Shown piece after piece: positions 1-9,262 of a DNA stretch of 21,800 bases; position 1 is the first letter of the stretch; each line of letters opens with the position of its first letter. The notes under the pieces are model-generated. The model searched no databases, had not been told where the DNA came from, and saw only the letters and a program-made list of their open reading frames with translations. The position numbers and the translations under genes are program-made. The DNA is from a virus. The stretch is taken from positions 1 through 21,800 of the IMG/VR virus record IMGVR_UViG_3300031669_000263, one strand, 5' to 3'.

Positions 1-1683
1 GTCGACCACAGCCCCGCCACCGTAGATGGTGACAGCACCCTTCTCCGCTATGATGTTGGCGCTGGACGTGCCCAGGGCCTTCATGTGGAGACCATTGTTG
101 GTGAGGATGTCGAAGTTCCCCGCCACGCCGAGCTTGATCCCACCCTGGAAAAATGCCTCAAGAGAGTTTTCCGCGATCGGCCCCCCGATGTTCGCCTTCA
201 ACTGCCCTTTCTTGTTGAAAGTGTAGAACGTGTCCTTGGTCCCGTCCAAAGGCGACAAACGAAACAGCGTTGCGGCATGTTCGTCCAGGTTGACGGATTT
301 CTCCTTGTTATTCGGGTCACTCGGAAGCGGGATCGGGTCTAGGCGCGGTGCCGGAGAGGAACCATCAAAGATGACCGCCTTGACGGGAACGCCGTACTTT
401 TGCCTCCCCTGAATACTATAAGGGTCATTACCGATAACACTGCCCAGAACCCACTCGATGTAGGGGGAATTGGAAGGAGCTTTCTGGATCCCGGCAGGGT
501 CATTATCGGGCAACCGCTCGGCATCGAACATATCCGTCTGTTCGGTTACGGGCAGTCTCCCATCCGCTGTGTGCGTGACCTCGATGCGGTACTCGGTCAG
601 CGTCCGGGCTCCCGGATCCAAAGCCGCGTTTCCGCTGGTTTGAGACGAAACCCTGAAAACGGGTTTGCCCCCATAAAGGGCTGTGGGTTGGTACTTCGTA
701 TCGACTACGAAGCCCGAGGAATCTAGGAACCCTCCCTGTTTCAGGAAGGTGTAGGGGTCCATGTTTTGGTCGACGACGATCCGGGGCCGACTGGGAGTAG
801 GTGCGGGTTGTCCCGATTTTATCTCCTGCGGGGTTTTACGGAAAATCCCAGCGGGAGTCAGGAAGCCGCTCGGAGCTGTGGGGTCGTCCAGAAGTTCGTC
901 TTCCGTGACCGGGTCATTTCCGTATAGCTGCGTTTTGGAGTCCCAGACTTTGCCGTCTGAGACCATGTACGGGGCCAGCAGGAGTGCATCCCGCTGAACC
1001 ATGCCGTGATAGGACCGGACGCCCGCGAGAGCGTCGAACCGCTGGAGGGCCCTCGTGACCGCCGCCTGGTCCTGGTCCCGAAGCCGGAACTCGTTGCCCC
1101 GGCGGTTGGCGAGAGTAACCCCCTCGTCGAGTACGAGATCCGAGCCTTGAGCGGAGGAGGCAACGATGTTGCCGGGTTGGATGTGCCGGAGCTTGTGCCG
1201 GATGACGTCGAAGACACCCTCGTACTTTGACTTGTCTTTGGGGGACTCGATGTCGTGCTCGTCCTTCTCGAATTCGGACGTTGTGACCCAATCACGCCCA
1301 GGGAAAACACCAGGGATCATCCAGGCGAGGACGACGGGTGAGCGGTCTTCCTTCCGACTGGATTCTTGATTCATCCAGCCGATGACGCAGTAGTCCCCGA
1401 TCATCGGGAGCGCAGCAAAGAAATGGCGGGCCCCCGCTCCAGGGAAAGTGAGGGGGACGGGCGTACGGATGAACTGTCCGGGTGTCCCCGAGATGGTCTT
1501 GAGGGTGACGAAAAACTCTTCGTAATCGAGACTGACGACACGGGCGATGGCGAGACTGCCCCCCACGTCGGGGCGCATCTTATCCTTGGTAGCCTTGGCT
1601 TTTTCCGAAGAAGCGAGCAGTGCCCCGTACTGGACGGACTCCAAGGAGACGATGGGCCGACGCCCTGTATTAGTCTTAGCCAT
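1..1683 (-). CDS. Baseplate spike / gp5-like OB-fold tail protein, 3'-partial
   Basis: The frame is open from an ATG at 1683 to the left edge, so 561 residues are visible and the stop lies outside the window. The start shares one base with the stop of the hub gene (TGATG) and has a strong Shine-Dalgarno (GGGGAGGT, 8 bases upstream). Residues about 38-130 look like the OB-fold of gp5/VgrG-type spikes: a beta-rich stretch ending in VVLAWMIPGVFPGRDW. Residues 155-245 are a well-ordered segment containing LANRRGNEFRLRDQDQA. From about 488 the chain becomes short beta repeats rich in G, N and I (for example GNFDILTNNGLHMKA), as expected at the start of a trimeric beta-helix needle. Its position directly after a gp27-like hub supports a tail-tip spike acting at the cell envelope. 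The middle region (250-480) is not recognised. Family placement is inference from the beta-rich pattern and gene order. Confidence 0.6.
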   Translation of the reverse strand, partial: MAKTNTGRRPIVSLESVQYGALLASSEKAKATKDKMRPDVGGSLAIARVVSLDYEEFFVTLKTISGTPGQFIRTPVPLTFPGAGARHFFAALPMIGDYCVIGWMNQESSRKEDRSPVVLAWMIPGVFPGRDWVTTSEFEKDEHDIESPKDKSKYEGVFDVIRHKLRHIQPGNIVASSAQGSDLVLDEGVTLANRRGNEFRLRDQDQAAVTRALQRFDALAGVRSYHGMVQRDALLLAPYMVSDGKVWDSKTQLYGNDPVTEDELLDDPTAPSGFLTPAGIFRKTPQEIKSGQPAPTPSRPRIVVDQNMDPYTFLKQGGFLDSSGFVVDTKYQPTALYGGKPVFRVSSQTSGNAALDPGARTLTEYRIEVTHTADGRLPVTEQTDMFDAERLPDNDPAGIQKAPSNSPYIEWVLGSVIGNDPYSIQGRQKYGVPVKAVIFDGSSPAPRLDPIPLPSDPNNKEKSVNLDEHAATLFRLSPLDGTKDTFYTFNKKGQLKANIGGPIAENSLEAFFQGGIKLGVAGNFDILTNNGLHMKALGTSSANIIAEKGAVTIYGGGAVVD

Positions 1684-4600
1684 CAGCCGTTACCTCCCCC
1701 GGTAGGGTTTTTGATCAGGGCCTTGGCCTGCTCGAATTTGAACGACGCCTCACTAGCAGCCCTCTTGGCATCTTCGGTGATGTTCTCCAGAGCGGCGGCA
1801 GTCTGACCCAAACCGAGGAAGGACTGGAGGAAATTCGACCCCCTGTTGTCCAGCACCGTCCCTCGCAAAGCCTCCTGCGATTCGCGCCATGAATCAACCT
1901 TCTCGGCGGTGACCTGACCGAGCCATTGGGTCATCGGATCAGGGCTTTCCTGAGACGCCTGGGAAACCGTACTCGGGTCGAGGATCTGGACGAACCCAGC
2001 CTGCCCGAAAGCCTCCAGTTGGATACTGGCTTCAGCGGCCTTGCAGGAACAGACATCCCCGAGAGGCGCTTGGGTGAGATCCGCCAAGGAGTAGGCGGCA
2101 TTCACCAAGGGCACTTTCATCAGTGCGTCGCTCTCTTTGGTGGGGACGAAGTTCAAGAGGCTGAATTCGAGCATGTCGGGGTTTCCAGTGGCCTTTGCCA
2201 GGCCCATGTTCTGGAGATCCCTGTTCGTGATGTTGCGCTCCTTCAACTCCCGCTGTGCCTGCTTTTCGAGCCCCGTGATGGCTTCCTGACGGGTGGTGCT
2301 CGTCCTCGGTTGGAGCTTGACCACCCCGTTTTGAGTAGTCTCTTCGATGTACTCGATGCGCGACTCGCCATCGACGAACACCTTGATGACGTTCTCGACG
2401 AGTTTCCGGGACAGCATCGAAGAGGGGTCTTGCCGGTGGATCACATCCCAAGCCCCTGATGGATCGATGTCGATCCCACGCCCGTATCGGTACGAGCCGA
2501 AAACGCAGTAACCCTTCTCATCCGAGATGGGAAACACGGGACTCTCGAACACGAGATCGTACCTGAACTCGCTTTTCGTCTTCGTCTTGTCGGCGGACAA
2601 AGACTGAGCCCCCAGCTTGGACGCAAAAGCCAAATCGAATGCGACAACGGCTTTCTCTTGGTCGACCGGCCGGGTGACCGACTCTTGGAGGCTGGCAATC
2701 CAACTCCTCTTAGCCGAAGATACAGCTCTGACCATCCAGCTCCCGAGTTCCGCACCCGCGCCCGACATGAGATCCACGGACGAAGGGAAAACCGTCTGAA
2801 CGGCTTCGCTGTCATCCGACGTGGCCCCGCCATTACCCCCGTAATAGATAGACATCGGGGCTTTCACATCGATCCGAATCTTGCGGATGGTGATGTCTGT
2901 GGGGAACGGAGGCACCGTGATAGACGGGATCGACTCGTTCACCAAGGCGGCTTTCATGGTCGTGACGACCGTTTTTCGTGCCTCGGTCAAATACCCTGCC
3001 TTGGTTTCCCACGCCCTCTTGAACACCCCCTCGATAGTATCGCTGGGCTCGATCCTCCCGTTTTTCCCTATGCTGGCCAGGTTGAAACCGGCCCGGAGAG
3101 CAGCATCCTGGGACACCTTGACCTTGGGAACCTCACCCTTCTTGTTGTTTGTCAGAGGACGCTTCAGACCCGCCTCATGTCGGGCAAACATGATCTCCTT
3201 GACCGAACTGGTGGGGATAGTCTCGCCTCCGGGTTTGTTGAACGTGTTTACGCGAATACCCCAAGTTACAGGCTGGCTCTCGGCCAGTTCCGCTTCTGGA
3301 CGCTTCCCGTTCGGGAAAGTCGCAGTGGGCGTTTTCACGTAACCTGTGGTGGTAGCCACCTGGTCGAGCACGGGGTCGGAGAGGCTTATCGTTTTGGTCT
3401 CCGCCGACTGCCGCATGAATTTCTGGCCCTGCTGCTCCTTGTCCGGGTGGGACGCCGAATAGTAGCGATAGTAGCCGGGCTGCTGACCGTTCGAGAAAAC
3501 GGCCTTCTTCTCGCTCAACAGGTCGAGGAGATTAGCGGTCGAAGTCAGATCCGTGAAGCTGCCAAAAGCACCATCATTGGATTTGGCCTTGAAGGCCGCA
3601 CCTGTTCGGTTGATCAGGTTGATCAGATAGGTGAGACCCGTATTCTTGGCGTTGGTTTCCCCTTGGCCTGTTACGAGCTTGTCTATCTCCGCCTTCAATT
3701 GTTTTCGCTTGGCAAACAACCCCTCCTGCGCTTTTTGGGCTGATTTACGCTTGGCTTTCTCTTCTGTTGGAGTGGCCGCCGTACCCTCGGCTTGCTTCTC
3801 GGCTTTACTCTTATCCCTACCGGCGGGTTTTCCGTTCAGTAAGGCGAAGAGGGCTTCCTGTTGGGGGCCGGGCTTATAGAGTGGGATTTTCTGTTCGACC
3901 TTTGCTATCTGGGCATCCAAGACTCGAAGCTCGGCCTCTAGGACGGAGACCCGTTCTCCCCGCTCCCGCAGATCCTTCATGTAATCCCGACCGGCCTCGA
4001 CGGCATCGACCCGGGTCGGCCCATCACCCACCGCTTTTTTCGACTTAGGAGAATTCTCGCCCTGCACGCTGAACAGGACCGACTGGGACGAGCTACCAGT
4101 CGACGAACTGGCTACAGAGGACTCCATGAGGTAGTCGCCCGTTGTGGGGTCTTTCTTGAGTTGGTTCAACTGGACCGCTTGATCCAAGAGGTTCTGGATG
4201 ACTTGTGGAGACCCGAGATCCTCGATGTCAGTCCCGATCAGCCAAAACAGAGGATTCAAGTGCGTCGGATCAAGAGCCATCACCACATTCGGGAAACCCG
4301 ACAATCTCGGTCTGCCGTCTTCCCCAATGACCTCCAGGGGGCGTTCGGGGAGGTTGGGATTGCTGAGTTCGATCGCGTCGATCCCGCCAATGTTCGGGTC
4401 CGGTCTCCCAGGGGCGTAGAACTTAGCCCTCTTGGCGACAAGCTGGAGGTTGGTCTGGCACTGACCACCTACCGAGAACGAATGGGCGAAACTCGGGCAG
4501 TAGTAGTAGCAGTCGAGATAGGGAATGAATACGGGGTATCCCGGACGGATTTCGGGACGTAAAGGAATCGTGACCGTGGCCGAATTGACCTGGGCATTCA

Positions 4601-7001
4601 AGATGTCCAGACGGTTGACCCCGGCGAAGAAAAGGGACTTGGGGTCGTTGTAGTAGGCGGACTCCAAGGTGGCCTGACGCCACCCGAATTGCGCCACGAG
4701 CCGATAGTCGATGTACCTGCCCTCGACGCCCCACTCGTTTTCCAACCCGGTGCCGACCCAGTTCCGGAAATGCTGACCCTTCGCGATGATGTACGTCGCT
4801 TGGGGTTCTTTCTCCGAGAAGTTGATCGTGATGATGTCAATGTCCTCGATCCGGTAAACCCTAGATGCGCTGGTATCGAGGTTGTACATGGGGGGCTTGA
4901 ACACGAAGTCCCCGTCCACGTCCTGGTAGAACTCGAATCCGATGATCTCCATGCACTTCGTGGCCACGTCCAGTTTCGAGACATAGGTGGACTCGAACGT
5001 CTCCACCTGGCCCAGCTTGCCCAGGTCCATGGGCCAAGGCTCATTCTCGGCTATGTTGATCTCAAGGTTTGAAGCCTTCCCCTGCTCCAGGAGTTTTTGC
5101 TCTTGGGTCGAATCGGGAGCGGGGGCTCCCTGTTGGGCAAGGATGACCGCTTCCAGGGTCGCCAGGCTATTGAGCCAGAGCGCCCAACTTTTCTCGAAAG
5201 GCTCGTTCTCCTGTTTGGGGTTTCGCATGGCCAAGGAGTGAGCATCCTTGAGCCTCCGCATCAGATCGGTCGTAGGCAATCTGGACAGAAACGCGGCCTG
5301 TGCATTACTGAGCAATCTGCCCGTTGCACCGTGGAGACGTAGCTGGTTCATCTTACCCTTGAACCGGTTTTCCCAGTAATTGAGGGTAAGGGAGAAAAGG
5401 CTCTCTCCGTTGAAAGCCAGGGCGTCCTGGTTGCCCGCTTGCCTCAAGGCCCAACCGACACCCGCTGCGGCTCCGCCGATGTCCGAGTAAAGCTCCCACA
5501 TGACTTGGTACGGGTGTTTCCCGGTGAAGTTGCTCCCGACAAGGGACATCTTGAGCTTCGAGTTGGTGGGTCGAGCACCCAAGAACGAGGCGTTGTCCGA
5601 AATCTGCTGGAATCCCCAGAAGTGCAGAAGCGAGTTGCACGAAACGGAGATCGTGTTCACGCCGGAGGCGTAATTGAACGTCACCGAAGTCGTGACGCCG
5701 TGGAAAACATGGTAGTAGGGGTAGGCGATCACCTCGTCGATCCCCGTGTCACCCAGGCCCATGCTATCGAGCAGGGAGGGGCCGAGTTTCGGCTGCCGGG
5801 CACGCTCGGGGGGATCTGTAGATGTGGCCTCGGCGGGCGGCCCGGGAGCCGTCGGCTGGACAACCTCCGCCATGGTCTGAGGGGGGTTTACGTTGTGCTG
5901 ATTCCACCGCCGGACCCCATCAAAGTTCGAGGGGGCAGGCATCCCCGACAGGGTCTTAGTCAGCTCGGGTGGTAGTTTGGAATCCCCGCCCGTGAGCGTC
6001 TGAACGGTTTTCCCGTTCTCATCTTTGACATCCCACCAAGTGTAGGACACCGAGCGCCCAGGGTGTCTCCCCCCTTCTCCACCATTCCGGTCGTAATGGG
6101 GCTCCCTGGACCACCGAGCAGACACGGTAAAGTCACTATGGTTTTCACTCGGGGCGTTGGTATTCGGCTTTGCTGCGAGGTAGGCACCCACGCCCCCCTT
6201 TTCCATGTACCCGGCGTCCCTGAGTGTCCGTAGCGCCGCCCAAGTCACGGTGCGGTCGACTTGCCGCCGGTTGCCGTCCGTACCGGTGTAGTAGGCTTTC
6301 AGGTCGACAGCGTTTCCCGCGTAGTGGGCGCTCCCTTCGACATGGATTCCGTCACCTTCTTTGGCAAAAGCATCCCGGAAGACGAGCTGGACATCCCCTC
6401 CCCCGTAATATGGGAGCTGGCCTTCTGAGGCCAGTGCTCCTAGATACTGCTGGAAGGTCTCCATGTTCTGACCCAGCGAGGTCAGATTCGCCCGTTGCTC
6501 TTGAGTGAGATCCGCTTCGTTTTCGCCCCTACCCAGGAAACTACTGACCGGGAATGCGGGCGTTCCGTCCGAACTCAGCGGGAGATCCTTGTTCGATTGG
6601 GCAGGGCCCACATCCGATTCTTTCGTTGCCGCCACTACCTCGGCTTCCACCGTCGGTTTCGACAGGGGCTCGAACATCCCCTCGACCGGGAAATACCCCC
6701 GCATGTAGACATGGATTTCGAGCCCAGGGCGCAAGATGAACTTGGCGTCGCGGGCAAAGCTGTCTGTGTGGTGTACAGGGATCGAGAGCGTGAAAGTGGC
6801 GGACGCCGACTGTGGGTCTATCCCTGCATCGACCGAAACTTCGGTGAGGAACTGCTGGAGATCGATCCGACGATGGCACTTCGGACAACCGGGAAGCGAA
6901 GTGTCTCCGTTCAGGTAAACCAGCGCATCTGGTGTGTGCTGAACGAGTTTCTTCCCGTCGATCTTCCAAGTGCCGACGTAGGGGGTTTGCGTCAAACTCA
7001 T
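1683..7001 (-). CDS. Giant tail/baseplate hub protein with embedded M15-type peptidase motif
   Basis: 1772 residues, several times longer than T4 gp27 or P2 gpD. Residues 1-115 are beta-rich and include a CPKC pair (C39, C42) that could hold zinc or form a disulfide. Residues about 165-340 contain the M15 metallopeptidase signature SxHxxGxAxD (S224, H226, G229, A231, D233) and a later EPHYD (E300, H302), matching the family's zinc ligands and last histidine. Residues about 425-870 resemble the hub core of gp27/late-control-D proteins, ending in the typical RPGYPVFIPYLDCYYYC...SFAHSFSVGGQ...NLQLVAKR pattern (819-858). Residues 1008-1040 and 1070-1112 are charged and probably coiled coil. The rest (1120-1772) is unrecognised and carries CSC at 1651-1653. 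It starts at ATG 7001, overlapping the preceding stop by 4 bases. Likely role: central hub of the tail tip that also cleaves peptidoglycan peptides on entry. The hub call is fairly firm; peptidase activity is inferred from motifs. Confidence 0.75.
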   Translation of the reverse strand: MSLTQTPYVGTWKIDGKKLVQHTPDALVYLNGDTSLPGCPKCHRRIDLQQFLTEVSVDAGIDPQSASATFTLSIPVHHTDSFARDAKFILRPGLEIHVYMRGYFPVEGMFEPLSKPTVEAEVVAATKESDVGPAQSNKDLPLSSDGTPAFPVSSFLGRGENEADLTQEQRANLTSLGQNMETFQQYLGALASEGQLPYYGGGDVQLVFRDAFAKEGDGIHVEGSAHYAGNAVDLKAYYTGTDGNRRQVDRTVTWAALRTLRDAGYMEKGGVGAYLAAKPNTNAPSENHSDFTVSARWSREPHYDRNGGEGGRHPGRSVSYTWWDVKDENGKTVQTLTGGDSKLPPELTKTLSGMPAPSNFDGVRRWNQHNVNPPQTMAEVVQPTAPGPPAEATSTDPPERARQPKLGPSLLDSMGLGDTGIDEVIAYPYYHVFHGVTTSVTFNYASGVNTISVSCNSLLHFWGFQQISDNASFLGARPTNSKLKMSLVGSNFTGKHPYQVMWELYSDIGGAAAGVGWALRQAGNQDALAFNGESLFSLTLNYWENRFKGKMNQLRLHGATGRLLSNAQAAFLSRLPTTDLMRRLKDAHSLAMRNPKQENEPFEKSWALWLNSLATLEAVILAQQGAPAPDSTQEQKLLEQGKASNLEINIAENEPWPMDLGKLGQVETFESTYVSKLDVATKCMEIIGFEFYQDVDGDFVFKPPMYNLDTSASRVYRIEDIDIITINFSEKEPQATYIIAKGQHFRNWVGTGLENEWGVEGRYIDYRLVAQFGWRQATLESAYYNDPKSLFFAGVNRLDILNAQVNSATVTIPLRPEIRPGYPVFIPYLDCYYYCPSFAHSFSVGGQCQTNLQLVAKRAKFYAPGRPDPNIGGIDAIELSNPNLPERPLEVIGEDGRPRLSGFPNVVMALDPTHLNPLFWLIGTDIEDLGSPQVIQNLLDQAVQLNQLKKDPTTGDYLMESSVASSSTGSSSQSVLFSVQGENSPKSKKAVGDGPTRVDAVEAGRDYMKDLRERGERVSVLEAELRVLDAQIAKVEQKIPLYKPGPQQEALFALLNGKPAGRDKSKAEKQAEGTAATPTEEKAKRKSAQKAQEGLFAKRKQLKAEIDKLVTGQGETNAKNTGLTYLINLINRTGAAFKAKSNDGAFGSFTDLTSTANLLDLLSEKKAVFSNGQQPGYYRYYSASHPDKEQQGQKFMRQSAETKTISLSDPVLDQVATTTGYVKTPTATFPNGKRPEAELAESQPVTWGIRVNTFNKPGGETIPTSSVKEIMFARHEAGLKRPLTNNKKGEVPKVKVSQDAALRAGFNLASIGKNGRIEPSDTIEGVFKRAWETKAGYLTEARKTVVTTMKAALVNESIPSITVPPFPTDITIRKIRIDVKAPMSIYYGGNGGATSDDSEAVQTVFPSSVDLMSGAGAELGSWMVRAVSSAKRSWIASLQESVTRPVDQEKAVVAFDLAFASKLGAQSLSADKTKTKSEFRYDLVFESPVFPISDEKGYCVFGSYRYGRGIDIDPSGAWDVIHRQDPSSMLSRKLVENVIKVFVDGESRIEYIEETTQNGVVKLQPRTSTTRQEAITGLEKQAQRELKERNITNRDLQNMGLAKATGNPDMLEFSLLNFVPTKESDALMKVPLVNAAYSLADLTQAPLGDVCSCKAAEASIQLEAFGQAGFVQILDPSTVSQASQESPDPMTQWLGQVTAEKVDSWRESQEALRGTVLDNRGSNFLQSFLGLGQTAAALENITEDAKRAASEASFKFEQAKALIKNPTGGGNG

Positions 7002-8452
7002 GGAAGGCCGACCCCACTCTTGGACAGGGTGAACGGGAACTTCAGGCCGAAGCTATTCACGGGAGCCTGTTGGGCTTGTGCTGGGGCCAAAGCCGCCGCT
7101 GGCTGAAAACCTCCCGTATTGACGCTCTGGGACGTAGGACGAGTTCGATCCGGCGAGGGGTGTGCCCCCATCGCGGGGTTCGAGCGCCCCCCCGTGAACT
7201 GCGAGACAAACACGTCCACGGAATCTTGCGACCCGATGGCGATGGTTCCGGGTTTGCCGGATCCGGAACCCCGGGACAGCCGAGGATCACCGGGATTTGG
7301 GTTCGGGGCACGCATGGGCTGGACAACCGTGACGTTCTGACCCGTGTCCAGCATGGCGGACACGGTGAAATTAAGCTCGAAAGTCCAGCCTCCCAATTGG
7401 TTCGTGTCGTCTACCGTGAAACTCATCGACTGCATGTGGCCGTAGTAGACCCACTTGTCGTACCGGATGGAGAGCGCCCCAACGTGATGGTGAGCGTTGG
7501 ATCGGCCCACCGTGTCGTGGATGTAGCCGTTGTTTTTGTAGAAAAGGAGCACCGACATGAGATTCTGGAACGCCATGGAATCCCGTCGGCTGGCGAACTG
7601 CACGCCTTTGCCTCCCGCGATAAAAGCTCCGATACGGGCACTGATCATCAGCTTGGGTTGCTCCTCGCCCCAAGCCTGGAAGATGTATCCGTGCCTCGAT
7701 CTATCCTGGAATTGCTGGATCTTCGAGTAGGTGATTTGAAGGCTCTGGGGGTTAATCAGGAGGATGAGAGGAGGCGTCCCGAACACCGCAGACAGTTGCA
7801 TGGCGATGTCCACCGCCACGTTGAGGTCGACGATGGCGGGTTCGCCCATGCGCCCGGTCGCGCCCTGGCCTGTCGGGGAGCGTTTGGGAGTACCGTCTGC
7901 TGGGCCCCTGTTCTGGAGGCCCGTGGAATTCCGGGCCATGACCTCCTGAACGGTGCCTCCGAACCCGAGTTGAGTGTAGGGGGCCTGAGAGATCAGATCC
8001 CGTGAGTAGCTGTAGCTCTGCCCGGAAGCGGCGGCGGCGGCCTCGAATACGCCGACTCGTTTTGGACGACCACGCCCATAAGGCTCGATGTTCCCAAAAA
8101 CCAGAGGGGGCTCGACCTGGATGGTGAAGGGTGAGAGGTTCCGGAGAATCTCAGAGGAACTCGAAACAGGTAAGGCTTCCGCCTGCTCGTATTCGACTCC
8201 GAAATCAGGACCCGTCTTGAGCCCCTTGAAAGCCAGCGGAGGTACGACCTCGATCCCGCTACCACGATCAGGAGTCTTCCGTGCGCTCTGTGGAGAGATC
8301 GCATCAGCGACCCCCCAATCCTGAAGGTCGGTCGGGTTAATCCGTTTTGGGGATGAGCTGGCATCCGTTGTAGACAACGCAGATGACGCCCGGGTCAGGT
8401 TGTTCCGGCGGAACGTGGCATAGTCGTAACCGATCCTGCTATCAATAGCCAT
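6998..8452 (-). CDS. Tail/baseplate structural protein, paralogue A
   Basis: 484 residues. The core at about 229-368 (LLINPQSLQITYSKIQQFQ...FQAWGEEQPKL, then RRDSMAFQNLMSVLLFYKNNG, YIHDT and GGWTFELNFTV) aligns with the core of the next upstream gene product in the same order and spacing, so the two are paralogues. The N-terminal 200 residues and the tail from 370 are low-complexity, rich in G, S, P, Q and A, and look like flexible extensions. The start is an ATG abutting the upstream stop (TAAATG) with a good AGGGAG Shine-Dalgarno 5 bases away. It sits between the tape measure and the hub, where tube-initiator and baseplate proteins usually lie. I infer a role at the tube-hub junction; no enzymatic motif is visible. 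Confidence 0.6.
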   Translation of the reverse strand: MAIDSRIGYDYATFRRNNLTRASSALSTTDASSSPKRINPTDLQDWGVADAISPQSARKTPDRGSGIEVVPPLAFKGLKTGPDFGVEYEQAEALPVSSSSEILRNLSPFTIQVEPPLVFGNIEPYGRGRPKRVGVFEAAAAASGQSYSYSRDLISQAPYTQLGFGGTVQEVMARNSTGLQNRGPADGTPKRSPTGQGATGRMGEPAIVDLNVAVDIAMQLSAVFGTPPLILLINPQSLQITYSKIQQFQDRSRHGYIFQAWGEEQPKLMISARIGAFIAGGKGVQFASRRDSMAFQNLMSVLLFYKNNGYIHDTVGRSNAHHHVGALSIRYDKWVYYGHMQSMSFTVDDTNQLGGWTFELNFTVSAMLDTGQNVTVVQPMRAPNPNPGDPRLSRGSGSGKPGTIAIGSQDSVDVFVSQFTGGRSNPAMGAHPSPDRTRPTSQSVNTGGFQPAAALAPAQAQQAPVNSFGLKFPFTLSKSGVGLP

Positions 8453-9262
8453 TTACGCTCCCTGGAAACCCTTGGAACCCGTCGGGAGGCTCTGTGCCCC
8501 GGATCCTGTGGGTTTTGTCAGCGCCCCACCAACACCGAGGGCTTTCACATCGGACGCGAAGTCGAGCACTTGTTCAAGGGGGCCCGGCGTCTGAGCTTGT
8601 GCCGATTGCTGTGGTGGGTACTGCGTTCCGCCGGTTGAGGTGTACGGCATAGAACGGAACCGGAGAATCTCGCTTTGGACGGTGAAGCTCGTCGTAAGCT
8701 CGAACTGGAAACCTTTGTCAGCGGACTCCATGACCTGGAAGTTGCTGAACCAGCCGAGGTAAATCCCTCCATCGAACAGGATCTTGATGATCCCCTGAAA
8801 CACGATCTGGCCGGTCGTGTCGTAGACCGACCCGTTGTTGTGGAACAGGGCCAGGAAATCGAGGTACTTGTCGTAGGCGATCGTCTCTCGCCGGGTGCCA
8901 AGGGTATTCAGCGCACCGTTTCCCGAGTCGCCCGTGATGTTCGAGAGACCCGCGTAGAGGCGCTTGAAGCCCCCCGTAGCCTGCGTGAAGTCGATGGTAC
9001 GGGCACCCTCACCCCAATGCTGTTCGACGTACCCGCCCTTCGTCTGGATACGCTCGATGGATTTCTCGTACTGGATCGACATCGTGTGCGGGTTGACATG
9101 GAGGACCATGCGGAGATCGGGCGGGAGGATGCTCGTCTCCTGGTCGGGAGCTAACACATCGAAAATGACGGGGCGAGCCCCGAGCCCATTTGTCCCATCG
9201 TCCGGGGACATGAAGGCGCTCCGGAAGACCGGGGCGTTCTTGGCTGGGCTCCCGTACCTCAT
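8453..9262 (-). CDS. Tail/baseplate structural protein, paralogue B
   Basis: 269 residues. The core at about 52-196 (LHVNPHTMSIQYEKSIERIQ, GGYVEQHWGEG, RRETIAYDKYLDFLALFHNNG, VYDTTG, KGFQFELTTSFTV) matches the core of paralogue A. The short N-terminus and a G/P/S/Q-rich C-terminus are the only other parts. The INP...GGYV.QHWGE pattern is, as I remember it, common in phage proteins encoded next to the tape measure; I do not give a family name. The ATG at 9260-9262 overlaps the tape-measure stop by 4 bases (ATGA). The Shine-Dalgarno is poor, so translation probably depends on ribosomes finishing the tape-measure gene. It probably forms a ring at the distal end of the tail tube, but that is inference from position. 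Confidence 0.6.
   Translation of the reverse strand: MRYGSPAKNAPVFRSAFMSPDDGTNGLGARPVIFDVLAPDQETSILPPDLRMVLHVNPHTMSIQYEKSIERIQTKGGYVEQHWGEGARTIDFTQATGGFKRLYAGLSNITGDSGNGALNTLGTRRETIAYDKYLDFLALFHNNGSVYDTTGQIVFQGIIKILFDGGIYLGWFSNFQVMESADKGFQFELTTSFTVQSEILRFRSMPYTSTGGTQYPPQQSAQAQTPGPLEQVLDFASDVKALGVGGALTKPTGSGAQSLPTGSKGFQGA

Noticed and set aside
2658-3743. 361-codon plus-strand frame inside the hub gene
   Set aside because: Antisense to a continuous 1772-residue frame in a compact operon; no domain pattern and no independent ribosome site of note.
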